Below are positions 47,346-57,277 of a DNA stretch of 64,000 nucleotides, piece by piece. A program made the translations under genes and the position numbers. The stretch lies in assembly GCA_023412475.1 (NCBI GenBank), contig JAEYNR010000049.1, positions 52,762-116,761 on the forward strand, written 5' to 3'. The notes beneath the pieces are model-generated. The model did no database searches. It was not told where the DNA came from and worked only from the letters and a program-made list of their open reading frames with translations. Each line of letters begins with the position of its first letter. The first letter of the stretch is position 1. This DNA comes from Fibrobacterota bacterium (GTDB lineage Bacteria; Fibrobacterota; Chitinivibrionia; Chitinivibrionales; Chitinispirillaceae).

Positions 47346-47631
47346 AAAAATCCCTCCCATTTCGATGCGGATTGGTAGCCCACTATTACGCAAACCCGAC
47401 CCGGATTATTATCTTATCAGCAACAGACCCTTTTTTATCATGATTGCTATAAAATACTGAATTACGGCTTGATCGGAAATGTTCCTGAGCATAAGTTATT
47501 TTAAAAACCAAAATAATTGTCTTAAAACAGTTTAATCGTTAATTTTGACGTTTTTTACAGTGGTGATAAGAATCCGACTTTGTACTTGCCATCATTGATA
47601 TTACAATTTATTGCAAAATGAGCTGATAACC

Positions 47632-48477
47632 GTGAAAATCGTTCCATATATAAGAATTATTCGCTACTCTAATGCACTGATGGCCGGGATGACTACGCTT
47701 TTAGGCTTCTGGCTTTCAGATTCTTCACTTTCACCCACTTCGGTTTTAATGCTGATTATTGCCACAATCTGCTGCACTGGTTTTGGCAACACCATAAACG
47801 ATATCCATGATATCGATTCAGACCGGCTCAGTCACCCCGAGCGCCCCTTGCCTCAGGGTATAATTTCAGTCCGATCAGCCTGGTTTTTTTCACTGCTGCT
47901 ACTGATAACCGCTCTGGTCTCTTCATTCAGTGTTTCCAACTTGCATGGATGGGCAACACTTCTTCCATTGCTGCTTCTCACGATCTATGCTTTTTTTCTT
48001 AAAGCCACCCCAATTGCAGGAAACCTGTTAGTAGCCACGCTGGTGGCATACACGATTCTTTATGGAGCACTGGGAGCTGTTGGTTTTCCCAGACTTATCT
48101 TCCCGGCATCCATGGCATTTCTTCTGAACTTTTCCAGAGAAATCATCAAAGATCTCCAGGATTCCAAAGGTGATCAGTCCAGCGGAGTAGTTACCTCAGC
48201 TATTCTACCTTCCCGTGTACTCAAGAGTATTATTTATGTTTGCAGCGCAGCCTGTCTTTCACTTCTTTTTATCACCATCTATATGAAACTATTCGGCAAT
48301 CTCTACGGGGTGACAGGTCTTTTTGTCATTTTGCCTCTTCACCTCTTCCGTACAACCCTTATCTGCAGAAAAGGTCACCAGATGAGGCTGGCACTAATCT
48401 CCAAATTGTTTAAACTGGAAATGCTTTTCGGACTAGTAGCTTTAGCTGCAGATAAGATTTATACAGGTGTCTTTTGA
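47632..48477 (+). CDS. UbiA-family prenyltransferase
   Basis: The protein (281 residues from the chosen start) has the first Asp-rich motif NDIHDIDSDRLSHPERPLPQG, which is the classic UbiA signature, and a second in KDLQDSKGDQSSGVVTSA. About eight membrane helices follow. The family transfers prenyl chains to aromatic or glycerol-phosphate acceptors. A digeranylgeranylglyceryl phosphate synthase-type role is possible in FCB bacteria but not shown here. The start is GTG at 47632 (MKIVPYIRI); a TTG at 47611 is an alternative, without a ribosome site. Divergent from lspA-rluD. Confidence 0.82.
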   Translation: MKIVPYIRIIRYSNALMAGMTTLLGFWLSDSSLSPTSVLMLIIATICCTGFGNTINDIHDIDSDRLSHPERPLPQGIISVRSAWFFSLLLLITALVSSFSVSNLHGWATLLPLLLLTIYAFFLKATPIAGNLLVATLVAYTILYGALGAVGFPRLIFPASMAFLLNFSREIIKDLQDSKGDQSSGVVTSAILPSRVLKSIIYVCSAACLSLLFITIYMKLFGNLYGVTGLFVILPLHLFRTTLICRKGHQMRLALISKLFKLEMLFGLVALAADKIYTGVF

Positions 48478-49064
48478 GAGTTTATGAGCAGCCAACGATT
48501 TAACAATTATAGTTTCTTACCCTATTGCAGGGTCCCATCAGGTGATCTCATCACCTAACTCCTGAGGATTTAGTTTATATCGTTTACAGAATGCTCTTTC
48601 CTTTTTACAGAATTTTTTTATATCTTCAAAGAACGACATTTCCTCTTTACAAAATTGCATTTCATTTTCACGAGGCCACTTTTCATTTTCATAGAACTAC
48701 TTCACATTTATACAGATTGCTAACAGCGAAGTATTAAATTTTGTTAAGAATGACTTACACTGACTTTCATCAGTCCATTCTGAAGAAGATTTTTCCTGGA
48801 TTACAGTCAAAAGAATCCAGTTTTGAAGAATAGCGGAAGCATTTTACACTTTTAAAGGCAGTTTAATGGCAACCATATCCAAAAAAGACACACAGATGAA
48901 CCTGAAACCGCGTGCGAAACAACAGAAAAAGGTAATTTATCAGACATGAAACCGGTAAAAGTTTAACCTGAACAGATTCGACTCTTTGGCAAGCGTTCCA
49001 ATGTCGCTCCCCATTATCACAGAAGAGCGACATCATAAATACCACCGCAAGGATGGAGGAGCCT
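48478..49064. other. Intergenic region with decayed coding remnant and 21-bp repeats
   Basis: This 587-bp stretch lies between the 3' ends of the UbiA gene (plus) and the phosphofructokinase gene (minus). On the minus strand one frame is open from 48843 to the TGA at 48540-48538, except for one TAG at 48699-48697. It contains a heptad-coding repeat at 48581-48727. I regard it as a gene remnant. The rest (48846-49064) holds no recognisable gene. Confidence 0.55.
48581..48727 (-). repeat. Seven in-phase degenerate 21-bp tandem repeats
   Basis: Seven units of exactly 21 bp follow one another without gaps (48581, 48602, 48623, 48644, 48665, 48686, 48707). Units share TT(T/C)ACAGAA and a trailing CATTTC. 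Read on the minus strand, units 1-5 translate in one frame into heptads such as FCKKERA, FFEDIKK, FCKEEMS and end with NPQELGDEIT before the stop. Unit 6 has TAG in register at the third codon, so the frame is broken there. A frame-keeping period with one nonsense codon suggests a decayed heptad-repeat gene. Confidence 0.75.
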
Positions 49065-50381
49065 CTACCGAAACAATGCCGGCTGCCCTGTAGCCTGAAT
49101 TGCGTCACGCCACAATGAGCTTTCCGGATCAACCCGATTGCGTTTATGTACCGCCAGGGCCATAGGTACATGCACAAAAGTGTTATTGATCAGACTAACC
49201 AGCATTTTGGTTTTTCCCGCCATTGCCGCATGAACCGCATTGTTTCCCAGACGGTTACAATAAACTGAGTCACTGGGGTTTGCAGGCGTGCTGCGGACAA
49301 TATAGCTGGGATCGATATATTTAAGGTTAACCTCTATCCCCTCCTGCTTGAAAAAAGCGGAGATTTTTTTCCTGAGAAAAAGCCCGATATCATCCATTTT
49401 TTTATTTCCCGAAGCATCCACTCCGTTATTTGATTCGACAAAAAACTCCTGCCCGGCCCCCTCGGCCACCACTATGAGTGCATGGTTTCGTCGCTCCAGC
49501 CGTCTTTTCAAATTGGCCAGCAGTCCATTCTCCCCTTCCAGCACAAAAGGAATCTCAGGAATAAGAACATAATTAACATCATTGGTTCCCAAAGCGGTGT
49601 GCACGGCAATAAACCCGGATTCCCTGCCCATAAGTTTTACTATTCCAATACCATTAACAGCATCATGAGCCTCCACATGTGCTCCACTAACCGCTTCTAC
49701 CGCCTTGGAAACAGCAGTTTCAAACCCGAAAGATTTCTGAACAAAACTCAGATCATTATCAATTGTTTTAGGAATTCCCACAACAACTGTCTTTAAACCC
49801 CTCCTGCTGATCTCTTCAGCAATATTTAGTGCCCCCCTCTGAGTCCCATCCCCACCAATAGCAAAAAGCATCGACAGATTCATTCTCTCGATTGAATCCA
49901 CAATATCAGAAACCCTGTCCCCGCCACCTCTGGAGGAACCCAGAATAGAGCCTCCGATACGGTGGATATTTGTCACCACATCGGGGTTAAGCTCCTTTAC
50001 AGGATATTTATACTCAGGAATCAAGCCCCGAAACCCAAAACGTATTCCTGAAATTTTTCTCACCCCGTAATGAAACCAGAGTGTCATAACGATGGCTCTT
50101 ATAACATCATTAAGCCCCGGGCATAACCCACCACAGGTTACAATCGCAGCATGTACTTTTGAGGGATCAAAATAGATCTGCTCACGGGGGCCGGCCTTTT
50201 CGATCAGATTCTCTCTCTTGTGGGTCACGGTCTCTCCGGGCCTCATCTTTACATTGTAAATAACGTATTCATCTTCACCAACGTAGTTGGCTATAAGGTC
50301 ACCACTTTTTTTGGATAAAACTACTGGTGATTCGATCTTCGAAACACCAATGCTGGGTATCGTGAAATCATAAAATCCCAT
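49065..50381 (-). CDS. pfk: ATP-dependent 6-phosphofructokinase (long, plant/trypanosome-like clade)
   Basis: From the chosen start the enzyme has 438 residues. The ATG at 50381 has AGGAG 6 nt before it; an upstream ATG at 50549 lacks a site. Motifs: CGGLCPGLN (83-91), GGDGT (176-180) and PKTIDND (204-210), then MGRESGFIA. Glycine in GGDGT indicates ATP as donor, since PPi enzymes have GGDDT. The lysine in PKTIDND is shared with PPi enzymes and with ATP-using plant/trypanosome forms. It makes fructose-1,6-bisphosphate in glycolysis. Divergent from the Big_5 lipoprotein gene. Confidence 0.92.
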   Translation of the reverse strand: MGFYDFTIPSIGVSKIESPVVLSKKSGDLIANYVGEDEYVIYNVKMRPGETVTHKRENLIEKAGPREQIYFDPSKVHAAIVTCGGLCPGLNDVIRAIVMTLWFHYGVRKISGIRFGFRGLIPEYKYPVKELNPDVVTNIHRIGGSILGSSRGGGDRVSDIVDSIERMNLSMLFAIGGDGTQRGALNIAEEISRRGLKTVVVGIPKTIDNDLSFVQKSFGFETAVSKAVEAVSGAHVEAHDAVNGIGIVKLMGRESGFIAVHTALGTNDVNYVLIPEIPFVLEGENGLLANLKRRLERRNHALIVVAEGAGQEFFVESNNGVDASGNKKMDDIGLFLRKKISAFFKQEGIEVNLKYIDPSYIVRSTPANPSDSVYCNRLGNNAVHAAMAGKTKMLVSLINNTFVHVPMALAVHKRNRVDPESSLWRDAIQATGQPALFR

Positions 50382-50534
50382 CGTTATCTCCTGATTAATG
50401 ATTTTTGCTGAATGTATTGATGATCCAATATAATTGATGTGCACAATACTTTTTTCCCGCACAGAACTTACCATTTTTCTGCGCTTTTTTTTCAAATCTT
50501 GTAAAAAGCCCGTCTTTCTAAGTATTTTTAATGA

Positions 50535-52256
50535 ATGAAAATTAATCAATTACTTTTGCTATTACCCCTTTTGGCTTTGCACATCTTCTCCTGTGCCAGT
50601 CAAACTATGCCAAGCGGAGGTCCCGATGATACAACCGGACCAGAAATACTAATTTCTTATCCAGCACCAAAATCTACCAATATCAGCACAGATACAAAAA
50701 TCGGTTTTGCCTTCTCTGAATGGATTTCCAATAAAAAAACAAATTGTATTTCTATTTTTCCGCCCGTAGCATATTCAACCAAAATACACAATAATAAACT
50801 TGAAATTTATCCCCAGGAGAAGCTCCAGGATTCAACTACATATCACATTTTAATCACTTCGGCACTTCTGGATCTCCACAGTAACCCTATTTCACCCTAC
50901 AATCTTATATTCTCGACCGGTCCAGAGCTTGACAGCGGCTCAATCCGCGGATGCATAATTGATCCCACAGAAAAAACAGCCCAATATAGAATCGCACTGT
51001 TTACTCAGGAAGATCTGGCCGACTCAGGTGTAAGCGGCACCCCATCCTACCTTCTGCAAACCGATACCACTGGCAATTTTGATTTTTCAAATCTTAAAGT
51101 CGGCTCTTACCAGGCAATTGCTTATATCGATGTCAACAATGATGCGCATCTTCAGACATTAACCGAATCGGTATTTACTCCGGAAGACTCCCTTATACGT
51201 ATAGATCAGAACACCCCACTGGTTACATTCTACCCTTCATTATTCGATACCTCGTTTCCCGAAATAACCAACCTTAAAGCTAATAACAACAAGATACTAA
51301 GCGGAGCCTGGAGCAAAGGGTACGATTCGCTCGTTTTTAATCCACCCACAATAACAATTGAACGCACCAACCCTGTGGAAACGATGCAGAATGTAAAATA
51401 TGCTCCAATAAATAACTCTCTGTCATTCATGCTGCGCACCGGTTCTCCCATGGATATCGCTCATTACAGGGTCGTCTCCTCAATAGTAAGAATATTTGAC
51501 AATCAGACCTTCAGTGATACAATACCTTTCAATGGAATCAATACCGTTGACACAACTTTTCCAATACTGATGAGTAAACCGGATACCAACACAGTCATGA
51601 ATCTCACGCCAGAAATAAAACTTATCTGGTCAAAGCCGGTCATCTCAACAACCCCTCTGTTTCTAAAAGCTCACTCGTCTGGAGATTCCGTAGCCGCCCT
51701 TCTTTCCAGAGGCTACTCCGATACTACCATTATAAAGCCGGTTCACAGACTACTCCCATCTACTGTCTACAGCATCATCTTTCCAAAAAACCACTTCCGG
51801 GATCTTTACGGAAACGTCGTTTTTTCCAATGACTCCAATGACATAGCTGACACAGTAATGGTTAATACCATTGAAAGTGACAGCATAGCCTTAAGTGTTC
51901 AGGGAGCAGCGCCATGTCTGGATTACTCTGAGAACAGGTTGTGGTTTTATGCACCACTAACATCACAGAATATCAAGTACTTTGCCAGTGATAGTGCCGG
52001 CTCTTTTCGCTTCGATTCTATAACAGCAGGTAAAGGACAGGTGGGCTACTTCATTGATAAGAACAAAAACAGGACTCCCGATAAAGGAAGAATCTATCCA
52101 TGGCATTCACCGGAGCCATACATCTCATCTACAGATACTATAGAGGCCAGGGCTCGCTGGGATGTGGAAGGGATCTCAGTATCAATCTGTGATCCATGCG
52201 GCTTTTCCAGGGCTGACAGTGCAAGAGTTGATACAGTCGATACTAAAGGACAGTGA
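50535..52256 (+). CDS. Surface lipoprotein with Ig-like (Big_5) domain
   Basis: The 573-residue protein has a signal peptide with a lipobox (ALHIFSCAS, predicted lipidated Cys near residue 20), then the Bacteroidota/FCB-type opening [20 protein letters not shown]. That opening matches the start of Big_5 (bacterial Ig-like) lipoproteins, which continue with [18 protein letters not shown] and a strand-rich domain. The middle and C-terminal parts have repeated beta-sandwich segments and no enzyme motif. Probably outer-membrane-anchored. Its role is unknown. It is divergent from the phosphofructokinase gene by about 150 bp. Confidence 0.85.
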   Translation: MKINQLLLLLPLLALHIFSCASQTMPSGGPDDTTGPEILISYPAPKSTNISTDTKIGFAFSEWISNKKTNCISIFPPVAYSTKIHNNKLEIYPQEKLQDSTTYHILITSALLDLHSNPISPYNLIFSTGPELDSGSIRGCIIDPTEKTAQYRIALFTQEDLADSGVSGTPSYLLQTDTTGNFDFSNLKVGSYQAIAYIDVNNDAHLQTLTESVFTPEDSLIRIDQNTPLVTFYPSLFDTSFPEITNLKANNNKILSGAWSKGYDSLVFNPPTITIERTNPVETMQNVKYAPINNSLSFMLRTGSPMDIAHYRVVSSIVRIFDNQTFSDTIPFNGINTVDTTFPILMSKPDTNTVMNLTPEIKLIWSKPVISTTPLFLKAHSSGDSVAALLSRGYSDTTIIKPVHRLLPSTVYSIIFPKNHFRDLYGNVVFSNDSNDIADTVMVNTIESDSIALSVQGAAPCLDYSENRLWFYAPLTSQNIKYFASDSAGSFRFDSITAGKGQVGYFIDKNKNRTPDKGRIYPWHSPEPYISSTDTIEARARWDVEGISVSICDPCGFSRADSARVDTVDTKGQ

Positions 52257-52357
52257 TCCCCTAATCTCTCAGAAGATAAATACGAAATACGAAACAAGAA
52301 ATACAAAACAAGAAACAGAAACAAGAACAGGAAATGGCAACAAGGCCATATTTAAAG

Positions 52358-52441
52358 CTTGAAAAACTCCTACCTCTCTGTTTAGAAATTTGGAATTTGT
52401 TTAGGATTTATGATTTGTGATTTGATATTCTCTTAAAAACC
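52358..52441. repeat. Dispersed AT-rich repeat, copy 2
   Basis: Matches 14991-15060 over about 70 bp. Its 3' half (TTTGTGATTTGATATTCTCT and on to AAAAACC) recurs almost exactly at 52491-52536, about 100 bp downstream, so the repeat has a local partial duplicate. Confidence 0.7.
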
Positions 52442-52447
52442 ATCGAG

Positions 52448-52561
52448 CTACTAAGGTTGGGAGCAGACAGATACTAAGGTCTACTTGCCCCTGTTTAGAA
52501 TTTAGGATTTTGTGATTTGATATTCTCTTAAAAACCTTAGTATTTGTCCAAACCTTAGTAG
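52448..52561. repeat. Nested inverted repeat
   Basis: Outer arms are CTACTAAGGTTGG (52448-52460) and CCAAACCTTAGTAG (52548-52561). Inner arms are TACTAAGGT (52472-52480) and ACCTTAGTA (52534-52542). The enclosed segment contains the second repeat copy (52491-52536). A long foldback transcript or a small mobile-element relic would look like this. Confidence 0.65.
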
Positions 52562-52645
52562 CAGATAAAATGACCATGACCATAAACCTTATTACCTTAT
52601 TAAAAGGTATGAAAATCGAGCTACAGAAAAAAAAACAGTGAAGTA

Positions 52646-53902
52646 TTAACTTCTGCAGAGTACTTTCTCTGGCAGAATTTTCTCCTCTTTCCTGAAATCA
52701 TTCATAATCAAAAAAACTACCACTGGAAGAACTGGAATAAAATACTTCTCCCATACCAGGTACGAAAACGGCATCACCAAAAGATAAAATAAAAGTGTAG
52801 CTGTAAAAAGGAACCTCAATCCGATCCTTTTTTGTTTAAAATCGGAATAAGCCGAAGATATAAAGGTAAACAGAACCGGCAAAGACATAAGATATGCAAA
52901 ATAAAAAACAACGTGTACCATACTATCTGAAAGGAACATTTTCAGAAACCGATGAAAATATCCTACAGTTGTCACGTCTACCTCTATTGCCGGTATTGAT
53001 GAGCTGACCGGAAATAACAGATAGCTAACAGAGGCTAAAAGACTGATCAGAACTATTTTCCTGTCAAGATAAAACTTCCTCCATTTAAACAGAATAAATG
53101 GAAAGGAGTATATAAAGATCTGACTTATATAGAGAGTAAGAAAAGCCGGGTGAAATGTAAAAGCGTAAGAAATAAACGTGTCACGCAATGTATTTACAGG
53201 AGTGCTCCCTCCCCAGAAAAGCATCAGCAATCCCAGTGGAACGCACGACAACACTACTGCAATTAGATACTTCAACTCTCCTTTTTTGCCACTATTGAGA
53301 AAAACCAGGGAAGTATACAGGAAAATTGCGGGAACAAGAAAAGCAAGGTATTGACGGGTCAACAGTGCAGATGCCAGTGCAATCCCAAGTAAAAATGGTT
53401 TGCCTCTCTGTATACCCAGAAACGAAAGTCCCAGAAAAAGAATTGCCATCATATCTGTAAATACGAATATACTTGCACCGGCAAAATAAGGATTCAAAGC
53501 AAAAAAAGGAACCACCACCAGAGCAACTAAGCCGTTGTAATATTTTTTAAAAATAGAAAAAAACACCAGAAATGTTAAACACGCAACAAGTATTGATAAG
53601 ATTCGCAAAACCGGTAACTGAAATCCAGCCAGTTTTCCCCAGACAGCATAGATAAAAAATGGCAGAGGTGTAGACATCTCCTCATAATTATAAAGTGCAG
53701 TGCTGTTGAAGTTTTCTCCGAAATATTTGACAGTCTCAACAAAATGATGCTCATCGTGCCAGGGTTCCGGACGATTAATGCCCCAGAGTGCAAGCAAAGA
53801 GAAGTAAATTATCAAAAAGAATAAAAACAACCAGGTTTCTCTGCCTTTAACAAAATTCATCAGTTCTCTCCAGCTTATTCCCACCTTCATCCTCTGAGCC
53901 AA
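52646..53902 (-). CDS. GT-C fold membrane glycosyltransferase
   Basis: The 418-residue protein has about ten membrane helices and, after the first, an acidic loop EPWHDEHHFVETVKYFGE, then STPLPFFIYAVWGKL. This is the pattern of GT-C enzymes (compare the DEIFHIPQA/TTPPGLY pattern of eukaryotic ALG10/DIE2). Such enzymes transfer sugars from lipid-linked donors on the outer side of the membrane. Acceptor and sugar are unknown. The start is a TTG at 53902 (GGTGAT before it) or the ATG at 53890. It is the last gene of the minus-strand cluster that includes the Memo-AMMECR1 and radical SAM genes. Confidence 0.7.
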   Translation of the reverse strand: MAQRMKVGISWRELMNFVKGRETWLFLFFLIIYFSLLALWGINRPEPWHDEHHFVETVKYFGENFNSTALYNYEEMSTPLPFFIYAVWGKLAGFQLPVLRILSILVACLTFLVFFSIFKKYYNGLVALVVVPFFALNPYFAGASIFVFTDMMAILFLGLSFLGIQRGKPFLLGIALASALLTRQYLAFLVPAIFLYTSLVFLNSGKKGELKYLIAVVLSCVPLGLLMLFWGGSTPVNTLRDTFISYAFTFHPAFLTLYISQIFIYSFPFILFKWRKFYLDRKIVLISLLASVSYLLFPVSSSIPAIEVDVTTVGYFHRFLKMFLSDSMVHVVFYFAYLMSLPVLFTFISSAYSDFKQKRIGLRFLFTATLLFYLLVMPFSYLVWEKYFIPVLPVVVFLIMNDFRKEEKILPEKVLCRS

Positions 53903-53914
53903 TTATCACCACCT

Positions 53915-55831
53915 TTAGCGACTAAAACGAAAATTCATCATTAAGGAGATAGCTTTTACTGTTGCCATTATCATAAGTGCACCAGTCAGGCCAAAAACCG
54001 GCAGAATTAATGTTGCAGTCAACCCCATGCCAGCTACCCCTCCAACCAGATCTGCCGCATTTAGCTTCACCCAGGAAATTCCTTTGCAGTTTATTATCTG
54101 GGCTCCCCCAATAACTCCCATCACACAATTTAATACAAAAAAGAATATCTCCGGAGGATTTCTCAATACAGTCAGAAAAAATAATGAAAGTACCACGTAA
54201 ACACCCACAATAATATCGGGCCTGGGAAACTTCTTAATACAGGTCCCAATTACAAAGCCGACAGATAATGCAATCATCAATAGAGACACTCTCGAATACA
54301 GCGTACCAAACAGAGACTGATAAATCATCATTACTATTATAGTGTAGGAGCCAGTACAAAACCCTGTGGTTCCAATAGAAAAGAGCTCTCCTCCGGGCAT
54401 GAATATCATAATTAAAATTATCAAAAGAATAGATACAAGTATAATAATTATAGATGCTGAAACATTAAACTTGTCAAAATATCGCTCCAGAGTAAATTTC
54501 ATTATCAGAGGATGTGCAACTTTATTAACACCGGTTTTCATCTGATTCTGATTTGCATCTACAATTTTATCGGTAGACACTGCAGCCAGAATATAATCGT
54601 TAAAATAACTGGTTGGAACTTTGCATACGGTTGCAAATTCAAAAGGGATGTCCGATGCTACAAATGTCCACCCATCACCCGGAAATACTTTCACTACACT
54701 GAATACCTGCAAAAGGGTTGAAACCAGAAGATCTTTCAGTTTTGTTTCATGCTTATCCAGATAATTGCTGTTAAGACTGAGAGTGAATGAAAACAGCCCG
54801 GAGTCTGTCATCATCTCCTTTGTTCTGCAAAAGAAATCTTCAGTAAATAAGCGGCTCATCGCCATATTTTGCGGAACATCAGATCCCAAAATCACGACAT
54901 CGAATTTATTCTTGCGGGACAGTCTCTCTGGTGTCTGACAGATACACCCGGAATCGGCAAGTACAGGTTCGCTTTCTATACATACCAGCTCTGATGGATT
55001 GTATTTTCTGATCGCATCGTAATGTCCATTATCATGGATCAATAAAATACGGTTTGCATTCCTGATGGATAAGGGAACATGAACCGATTGCTCCACAGCA
55101 GGATACGGATAACCCATCCGGTATACCTGACCATTTAGAAGCATCATATTTTTTTCATTATCGATGGCAATCTCACCCTCTCTGCCATAGATCACAGATA
55201 CATCTTTTCCTTTGTATTTCCAGTTGTTTGACTGTGGTTCAATTTGCATAAAAACTAAAAGAATGGCTATTGCCAAACTTAAAACAACACGATTTTTCCA
55301 CAATACAGGCAACAAAAATAATGCTGCAGACAAGATAATAAACAAATGGGTTGAATTTTGATAAATTGCACACGACACCAGTATCAGACCGGCTATGGTC
55401 CCGGCATTCTCCCATCGGTACAGAAATTTACCCTCATTAGAGTGGGCCAATACTCCAAACAATGCACCTGTAAGAAAAGCACAAGGCAGCTCTGCGACCA
55501 GTATTACTGCAGTTATAAAGAGAGGAGACTTGAGCTCTCCTGGTAAAAGGAGTCCAGGGATACTCCGTATGATCAGAATTCCTCCGATACAGGACAGCAG
55601 ATACAAAAGAAACAGCCAGGGCAATTTGAGCGTTAAAATATATCTGGAGATCCGGTTCCCTGCTGCACCGGAAAGTAACCATATTGAAAGGCCGAGGCTA
55701 AAAAGAAATTCATTGCCTGAAAATACCGCGAATAATTCACGGATAAAAATAACCTGTGCAACAGAAGAGAAAAGGCCGTTGGCAAAACTATACCACCGAG
55801 CCCCCTCATTTCTGAAAATTTTCTTCATCAT
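53915..55831 (-). CDS. Membrane protein with spermidine-synthase-like domain
   Basis: The 638-residue protein has an N-terminal set of about six membrane helices (1-195), a soluble middle part (about 205-440) and a C-terminal set of about six to seven helices. The layout matches fused MFS/spermidine synthase-like proteins. The soluble part has a spermidine-synthase-like order (YGREGEIAIDNEKNMMLLNGQVYRMG; RNANRILLIHDNGHYDAIRKY; FDVVILGSDVPQNMA), but the glycine-rich S-adenosylmethionine motif is not preserved (IHDNGHYD). It may therefore not be a polyamine synthase. It lies 8 bp after the Memo-AMMECR1 gene in the same cluster. Confidence 0.72.
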   Translation of the reverse strand: MMKKIFRNEGARWYSFANGLFSSVAQVIFIRELFAVFSGNEFLFSLGLSIWLLSGAAGNRISRYILTLKLPWLFLLYLLSCIGGILIIRSIPGLLLPGELKSPLFITAVILVAELPCAFLTGALFGVLAHSNEGKFLYRWENAGTIAGLILVSCAIYQNSTHLFIILSAALFLLPVLWKNRVVLSLAIAILLVFMQIEPQSNNWKYKGKDVSVIYGREGEIAIDNEKNMMLLNGQVYRMGYPYPAVEQSVHVPLSIRNANRILLIHDNGHYDAIRKYNPSELVCIESEPVLADSGCICQTPERLSRKNKFDVVILGSDVPQNMAMSRLFTEDFFCRTKEMMTDSGLFSFTLSLNSNYLDKHETKLKDLLVSTLLQVFSVVKVFPGDGWTFVASDIPFEFATVCKVPTSYFNDYILAAVSTDKIVDANQNQMKTGVNKVAHPLIMKFTLERYFDKFNVSASIIIILVSILLIILIMIFMPGGELFSIGTTGFCTGSYTIIVMMIYQSLFGTLYSRVSLLMIALSVGFVIGTCIKKFPRPDIIVGVYVVLSLFFLTVLRNPPEIFFFVLNCVMGVIGGAQIINCKGISWVKLNAADLVGGVAGMGLTATLILPVFGLTGALMIMATVKAISLMMNFRFSR

Positions 55832-55839
55832 GGAGCTTA

Positions 55840-57234
55840 TTATTCAGAAAAATGCTCTGCAGTGTAAACTCTTACCTCAGAAGTTTTCCATCCATCCCTG
55901 GGCATCCCGGCCTTTAATGACAGATGCTCAAGAAACCTCATCTTGTCTGGTAACTGCTCCCAGACCTGGGGCAGATAGGTGGATTGATAAGGACCTTTTC
56001 GTAAAATTACTCCATGAACTCCCGGGATAAGCTTTTTTAACAGTTCTTCGGGAGTTGAAAAAATTAAAGGTTGAGGCTTTGTCAAAACAGATAATTCGAC
56101 CTTGATCGCAGAAAGCTCTTTTGCAGTAACCGGTGGAAAACGGGGATCTTTTAATGCAGCATTCCCTGCATTTTCGGTGACAGCCTGATAAAGAGGCTTT
56201 ATCGGTTCGATATACCCGATGCAGCCACGGAGATCACCATTACTGGTCAAAGTGACAAAACAACCCCGATGACTTTTCAGCATCTCAGGTATTTCAGCAG
56301 TATCAGTTACAGCCATTTTCTGTACAGATGCATCCAGACTGTTTCTGGCAAGTCGTAGAAGGTATGATTTATGTTCCGCATTCAGCCCGGAAATCTCAGA
56401 AGACAAAGGTAGAGAACCTGATTTTTCACTGTAAACTATTGATACATATCCAACCACCCGTGAATCAGAACCATACTGAGGAGCAGTCTGGTAGGAGGTA
56501 CGAGCATCCAGTAAATGAGGAATAAGGCTCATCTTATTAGCCAGATGCATTATAACCCGTATAGGAGTCTTTCCACAGGCATCAATTTCTCCATCGATTT
56601 TTCCGACAAGAATATTCTTAACTGTATTATCATCAACCTGTCTGGCTTTTGAGTTGGTATAGTAGTGAGAAAGGTCAGATGAGGCAATTACCAGAGTGGT
56701 TTCATCAAGAAAAGGATACAGAAGTTCTGCCACCTGGAAAGGATCAATTTCACCAGTGAGAATCGGGATAACTTTAAAATCTTTCAATTGAACCTGTAAA
56801 AATGGCAGTTGCACCTCAAGACAATGCTCCGGTTCATGTGCTCCTTTTGCAGAACATACAATAGAATTCCTTCGCAATTTCCCCACAACATCCAGATCCA
56901 GTCCCACCATCCCTAAAGGAGTCTGGTAGTGGGTTACTTCTGGAATCGAAATACCCTTAAACCAGACATGATGAGAAGGCCCCACAAGAAAGACCCGCCT
57001 GGTTTCCTTATTCAGAGTCGCAAAGCCTTTGGCCGCTACCGGACCGGAAAAAACAAAACCAGCATGAGGACTTATCATCAGTCGTGGTGATTTCAGTGAA
57101 GACTCTTTTGCAGCCATGTAACTCAGTACTTCTTTTCTGAGTTCAGTTGCACCGGCCGGATAAAACTGGCCTGCTACAGCAGCTTTACGAACAATCTTTT
57201 CTGCTGACACATCCTGTTTGTTACTGATCATCAT
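55840..57234 (-). CDS. Memo-AMMECR1 fusion protein (AmmeMemoRadiSam system B-A)
   Basis: From the chosen start the protein has 464 residues. The N-terminal part (1-270) is a Memo/MEMO1 domain: AVAGQFYPAG, SPHAGFVFSG, GPSHHVWFKG, HEPEHCLEVQLPFLQ and SSDLSHY. The C-terminal part (about 280-464) is AMMECR1: GCFVTLTSNGDLRGCIGYIEP and LKDPRFPPVTAKEL. I chose ATG at 57234 because AGGAG lies 5 nt before it; a longer form from 57327 would overlap the previous gene by 50 bp. The two domains and a radical SAM gene form the widely conserved AmmeMemoRadiSam system, whose biochemical role is not established. The histidines in SPHAG and GPSHH suggest a metal site. Confidence 0.93.
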   Translation of the reverse strand: MMISNKQDVSAEKIVRKAAVAGQFYPAGATELRKEVLSYMAAKESSLKSPRLMISPHAGFVFSGPVAAKGFATLNKETRRVFLVGPSHHVWFKGISIPEVTHYQTPLGMVGLDLDVVGKLRRNSIVCSAKGAHEPEHCLEVQLPFLQVQLKDFKVIPILTGEIDPFQVAELLYPFLDETTLVIASSDLSHYYTNSKARQVDDNTVKNILVGKIDGEIDACGKTPIRVIMHLANKMSLIPHLLDARTSYQTAPQYGSDSRVVGYVSIVYSEKSGSLPLSSEISGLNAEHKSYLLRLARNSLDASVQKMAVTDTAEIPEMLKSHRGCFVTLTSNGDLRGCIGYIEPIKPLYQAVTENAGNAALKDPRFPPVTAKELSAIKVELSVLTKPQPLIFSTPEELLKKLIPGVHGVILRKGPYQSTYLPQVWEQLPDKMRFLEHLSLKAGMPRDGWKTSEVRVYTAEHFSE

Positions 57235-57277
57235 TAAAACTCCTAAAAAAATAAAAAACTCTGCGGTCCCACGAAAC

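Larger units (their letters stand above)
52257..52645. other. Repeat-rich intergenic region
   Basis: This 389-bp region between the Big_5 lipoprotein gene and the glycosyltransferase gene has no gene. It is built of A-rich repeated words (52285-52330), the AT-rich repeat also found near 15 kb, a tandem second half of that repeat and a nested inverted repeat. Confidence 0.6.

Noticed and set aside
48863..49177. Minus-strand frame of 104 codons overlapping the phosphofructokinase end
   Set aside because: Over 100 bp lie inside the pfk coding region in another frame, and the remainder has no features; a shadow or chance frame.
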